Shown here: positions 60,262 through 64,000 of the stretch, in pieces
Layout of the letters: the number at the start of each line of letters is the position of its first letter
Position numbering within the stretch: the stretch's first letter is position 1
NCBI RefSeq assembly: GCF_030272615.1
Contig: NC_081409.1
Span: forward strand, 25,057,406-25,121,405
Direction of reading: 5' to 3'
Length of the DNA stretch: 64,000 nucleotides
DNA from: Cryptomeria japonica
Taxonomy: Eukaryota; Streptophyta; Pinopsida; Cupressales; Cupressaceae
Program-made: the position numbers and the translations under genes
Notes under the pieces: generated by a model
The model's database searches: none
The model's input: only the letters and a program-made list of their open reading frames with translations
What the model was told of the DNA's origin: nothing

Positions 60262-60639
60262 CTTCCTGACATGCATGCAAATTATTATTAGCTCTTAAAT
60301 TACTATTAAATTGCTCAAGGAATATACTTTCCAATTTAAATAGAAAATCACATAAAGGGTAATAAACATTAAGCAAATGAATGTTATTAAAGTACCTAAA
60401 ATATATATTCATACATTTTTAGTCAAAGAGATATACGTACACACATTGTTTTCTAGGTTAGTATATTAAACACAAGGAGGACCATAACAATTCATACATG
60501 TACGAATTTTCTTTACCATGATGATATAAAAAATGATGCAAGATTATATTAGGTGCATCTAAGAAATATGGCTGTCAAAAGGAAATCTCCTTCACATTTC
60601 AAATGAAATTTATACTGGATATGGAAATAAATAAATAAA

Positions 60640-60950
60640 TGGCTTGTTTAAATTTATGTAACATTAACTGATAATTTATATTTGTTTATTTAATAGATAT
60701 TGTGGAAGCATTTAGTGGTGTATAAAATGTTAACAATTATTTGTTGTGGGCAGACATAACACAAGTATTAGAGCCATGGAAGCAAATTTGATCAAAAAAA
60801 TATATACACAAATTTAATCTCCTACAAATTTGAGTTTATTTTATTTAGCCTTATTTTTGGAAAGTTGTCTACCCTTTTTTATTTTCTCATAATGAATGGT
60901 AATATTATTTTAAAGCCCTCTAGAGATTTGTATGGAAACAAAAAACCTTC
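60640..60950. repeat. Diverged copy of the Helitron helicase 3' end
   Basis: About 60826-60940 matches 61125-61240, the last coding stretch of the helicase: AAGTTGTCTACCCTTTTT, TTTTCTCATAA and CCCTCTAGAGATTT occur in both in the same order. Similarity extends left into the 3' flank: 60650-60825 against 60960-61125, sharing TGTAA-ATT, ATTGTG-AAGCAT and ATTT-ATC words. So the gene's tail and flank are an imperfect direct duplication of about 310 bp. This left copy no longer encodes a continuous helicase tail. Confidence 0.75.
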
Positions 60951-61110
60951 CATTGATTGAATTCATGTAATATTTCTTATCATTTATAATTATTGAGTAG
61001 ACATTGTGAAAGCATATATGATATATTAAATATTAGAAATAATTATAGTGGCAATAAAGAACAGAGGTGTCAAAGACAATAAAAAAAAATTCAACAAAAA
61101 ATATATTACA

Positions 61111-63916
61111 TCAATTATCTTCCAAAAGTTTGAGCCTATTTTCCTCAGCCTTGCGCTTCGCAAGTTGTCTACCCTTTTTCATTTTCTCATAACGATCATA
61201 TGTAAATGGTGGCATTATTCTCAAACCCTCTAGAGATTTTACACGAGATACTGCAACAAATGTCAATCCAGTTCTTTCTCTTGGTCCTATATCGATAGTT
61301 ACTTTTGGAAGAGTCAATCCTTGAGATTTATGTATAGTCAATGCCCATGCCAATCTCAATGGTAGCTGAAGTGTTCTGCCCTTTTGTATTGGTGTTATTG
61401 GAATTGTATTTGGATGATGATCTTCAAATGGTAATCCTGAGTAATTATCAAATTCAACCATCACATATGTCGGTGGGTCAGGTGGAGCACTTCCTGGCTT
61501 GTAGACAATCTTTTGAACATATCCCAAAGCTCCATTTACAAGACCTGCTTGTATCCAAAGGTTTGAAGTTAGCATGACCCTTGAATTCTTACTGATCAAT
61601 AACTCTAGATCAAGTTCACAAGTTGAGAAATCTTCTGCTAGATTAACACTTCCTGCTTTTGTTGCAACACTTCGTGCAACGGGATGCCTCAATGAATATA
61701 ACATTTTTTTATTATGACTATGAACATTGTCATTTGTGGAGAACAAATGGACAGTATTTTCAAATTCAGAATTACTTGCAACATCTATGTTAGTACGGGT
61801 TCTCATCATTAGTAGCTTCCAATCATCAATTTGAGGGTTTGCATCTCTTAGATTTGTCAAAAGTTGACGAAATCTTTGTTGCTGAATATTTTCTCCATCT
61901 TGTCTGAATATTTTATCTAAAGTAACCACAATTTTGAATTCCTCCCATAGTAGCTTTGCCCGTCTATTACTGGCATATGCAGGTCTATCATTAACCGGAG
62001 GCAATTGACCCAAATCTCCTACCAAAATCATAGATATACCTGAAAGATAATTCAAAATAATTATTTTTAAAATATATAATATTGTTATTGAAATTTATTT
62101 TTCCTCATTAGTCAAAATTAAATGCATACCTGCAAAACTTAGGTGTGCACTTTGTGGGTATGCTTGTCGGAGTCGAGAATCTATGTTTTCCAACATGTTT
62201 TGACCAATGAAGCTCATTTCATCAATCAAAATGTACTTGATATGCGCCATTTCTTCTTGAAAAATGGCAAGTCTTGTTCCCTGTAGTTGAGTGAAATCTC
62301 GTATTGGGATTCTCAATTTGGAATGAACTGTAGAGGCCCCTATATTGAACGCTGCAACTCCTGTTGGTGCGAGTAATAGAAGGGGAGAACGAGATGGCAT
62401 TGCAGCATTTTCAAGAGCTTGACTGATGGCACCAATTAAATATGACTTTCTTGTACCTGTTGTTCCCTGAATTATCATGAACAATGGCACTTTATTTTGA
62501 CTCCTCTGATAGTGTGTCATAATTATATCAACTGCCTTTTTTTGCTTATCACTGAGGGTCATGTAGTTGATGCATTGGGGTATATCATCATATATAAGAC
62601 ATCCATGATCCTTCATGTTAGTTATGAAACTGATTGCTGTAGTTGTGTACTCTTCACCTTGATAATCAGTAGACCAATTTGTATGTCTATCAATGTCTCT
62701 TCTCCCCAACATATCTATTTCTGAAAATTGTATATTTTGACCATGATGTAGCCTAGATATAATTTCCCATTCATGCTCTGTGGTATTTCTCTGAATAGCT
62801 TCATTCTCTTCAATTTCTGAATCAGTATTAGCCTCTGCATTTTCAATACTTGTTATTCGTTCGACATGCCAAGGATTGTAGGTAAATGACTCCCAATTTG
62901 CTATCATAGAGTCATCATCATGACCAATATCCCTTTCTATGTCACGAAATGGTTTGTAGAGTAATAACTCTGATAAACAAAAGTCAATCCATTTATTTGA
63001 CTCACGTGGAGGAAGAGATACAAACCGAGGAAAAACTCTAACAATTGCTGCTCTTTCCCTTGGTTCCCATTTGTTGTCTCGTTTTCTTTTAGGATTATAT
63101 ATCCATGATCTAGCTGCATCAATTAATGTGACACCTTCCATACAAAGAGGCCTTGTTTTATATCCATCAATGAAAGATTTTGTCTGCTCTTCATTATTCT
63201 CTTCATCATTTATAGTTATAGGTTTGAACACCTCACGTGAGACATTTAGATTAACAAATCTTCTGCTACTCTCTACTAATGGAAGTTCTAACAACATGTG
63301 ACATGTTTCTTGAGCACCAATGTCCCTTTCAATAATTGTTTCAGTCAGAAGCCTTCTATATGCTCGAGCAGCTAAATCATTAGGGTCTTCCATGTTGGAG
63401 AGGCGCATCAACATCTGGTGATATGTTTCAGAGCTTTTCTCTGCTTTCGCTGCATACTTGGCAATATATTTGACTACTGCATGTTTGGAAAGAACAGGTT
63501 GCCAATCTATATTTGCTCTCCATAATTGCAATATGTGACGATTATGTGAATTCACCCTATCATCATTTCTTGCAGGTTCAAATTTTTTTTCACCTGTTTC
63601 TATATCTTCATATAATTTGGACCCACTGAGATTCAAAGGCCAAGGAGCATTATACCTATAAAAAATATCAAGACTTGTCATAAATATTTGGTTACTTTTC
63701 TTTTGTATAGTATTTAATTCTTATATAAATATTTGATTTGATAAATATTTACCTACAAACCATCTTTCCTCTTTTTTTTCGCAGGCATGCACCCTCCCTA
63801 CACAATGTATGTCGTTCTACACAGTTAAGGATCTCTTCATAGTCCTTATCAATATCTATCTCTGCAAGTTGTCTTGTATTTTTTAGACATGGATGTAGAG
63901 GAAAATTTTGAAATGC
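61111..63916 (-). CDS. Helitron Rep/helicase (RepHel), C-terminal part, spliced
   Basis: Rolling-circle transposase of a Helitron; the 5' part lies beyond the window. Exons 63916-63753, 63655-62130 and 62039-61111, with GT-AG introns (97 and 90 bp); the codons split at both junctions are restored, and no stop interrupts. Seen in order: Cys/His cluster CVERHTLCREGACLRKKRGK; KYIAKYAAK, the two-tyrosine Rep motif; a PIF1-type helicase with Walker A GTTGTRKS (near 62445-62468), LLLAPTGVAAFNIGASTVHS, Walker B IDEMSFIG, ILVGDLGQLPPV, a Q/R motif (DKIFRQ), NGALGYV, and HKSQGLTLPK with TFVAVSRVKSLEGL. The Walker A motif has Arg where Gly normally precedes Lys, which may impair ATP binding. The Rep linkage excludes a host PIF1 gene. 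Element ends were not identified. Confidence 0.9.
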
Positions 63917-64000
63917 CTACAATTTAAAATAAAAACAAATATGTTAGCTACATCATAAGCTATAAAATACTTTATGTCAAACAATAAACCATATATATGT
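63917..64000 (-). other. Intron of the Helitron gene running off the window
   Basis: AG acceptor at 63918-63917 precedes the exon starting AFQNFPLHPCL. The remaining bases to the window edge are AT-rich and read as intron; the Rep catalytic His-His motif would lie further upstream, outside the window. Confidence 0.6.

Noticed and set aside
61111-63916. Host PIF1 DNA-repair helicase
   Set aside because: The upstream Rep-type KYIAKYAAK motif and the Cys/His cluster belong to Helitron RepHel proteins, not to the cellular PIF1 gene.

Overview
The window looks like nuclear DNA of a seed plant with a large, repeat-filled genome. A gymnosperm (conifer) is my best guess: there are nested Ty1/copia and Ty3/gypsy (Tat-type) elements, AT-rich intergenic DNA, long tandem arrays, GT-AG introns, and decayed fragments of plant genes (4CL-like ligase, EXO70, aldo-keto reductase). 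The species call is inference. No complete, clearly functional housekeeping gene was found.

Layout. 1-8492: a ~90-bp satellite built from one short word in both orientations, so it is full of near-perfect hairpins. 9240-12342 (+): a decayed transposase-like gene. 12570-15935: nine copies of a 359-bp, CpG-containing tandem repeat. 16100-16440: three copies of a 110-bp repeat. 16496-18384 (-): an unrecognised spliced gene with at least six exons, the last five all whole-codon and joined in phase 0. 18667-18721: two adjacent GC-rich palindromes. 18800-24001: a partial copia element whose 3' LTR sits inside an exon of a 4CL-like gene; a 1,293-bp tandem duplication later copied the element's tail together with that exon. 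The 4CL-like remnant ends at 24823 with a peroxisomal SRL signal.

27032-46496: a nested block. The outer copia element (TSD AGCAC) has a younger 11.6-kb Tat-type gypsy element (30085-41698, TSD GTTAC) in its interior and a 2.3-kb non-coding element (43705-46012, 8-bp TSD GTTATTGA) in its 3' LTR. The gypsy element carries a G-patch-like segment, a second RNase H, and an antisense plant-mobile-domain gene remnant among short repeats. All LTR elements are fossils here.

48820-49440 (-): a LINE reverse-transcriptase fragment. 49484-50458: a solo LTR related to the gypsy LTR (TSD ACATA). 50945-53180: an AT-rich two-module tandem array split by a 1.07-kb inverted-repeat element (51230-52302). 54524-54580 (-): an aldo-keto reductase scrap. 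56323-56818 (+): an EXO70 pseudogene. 61111 to the window edge (-): a spliced Helitron Rep/helicase gene, open throughout what is visible. Two unrecognised open frames (226 and 121 codons) lie downstream on the same strand.

The candidates most worth a second look are the phase-0 multi-exon gene at 16.5-18.4 kb, the transposase-like gene at 9.2-12.3 kb, the Helitron with its two downstream frames, the self-complementary satellite, and the retroelement/4CL tandem duplication.
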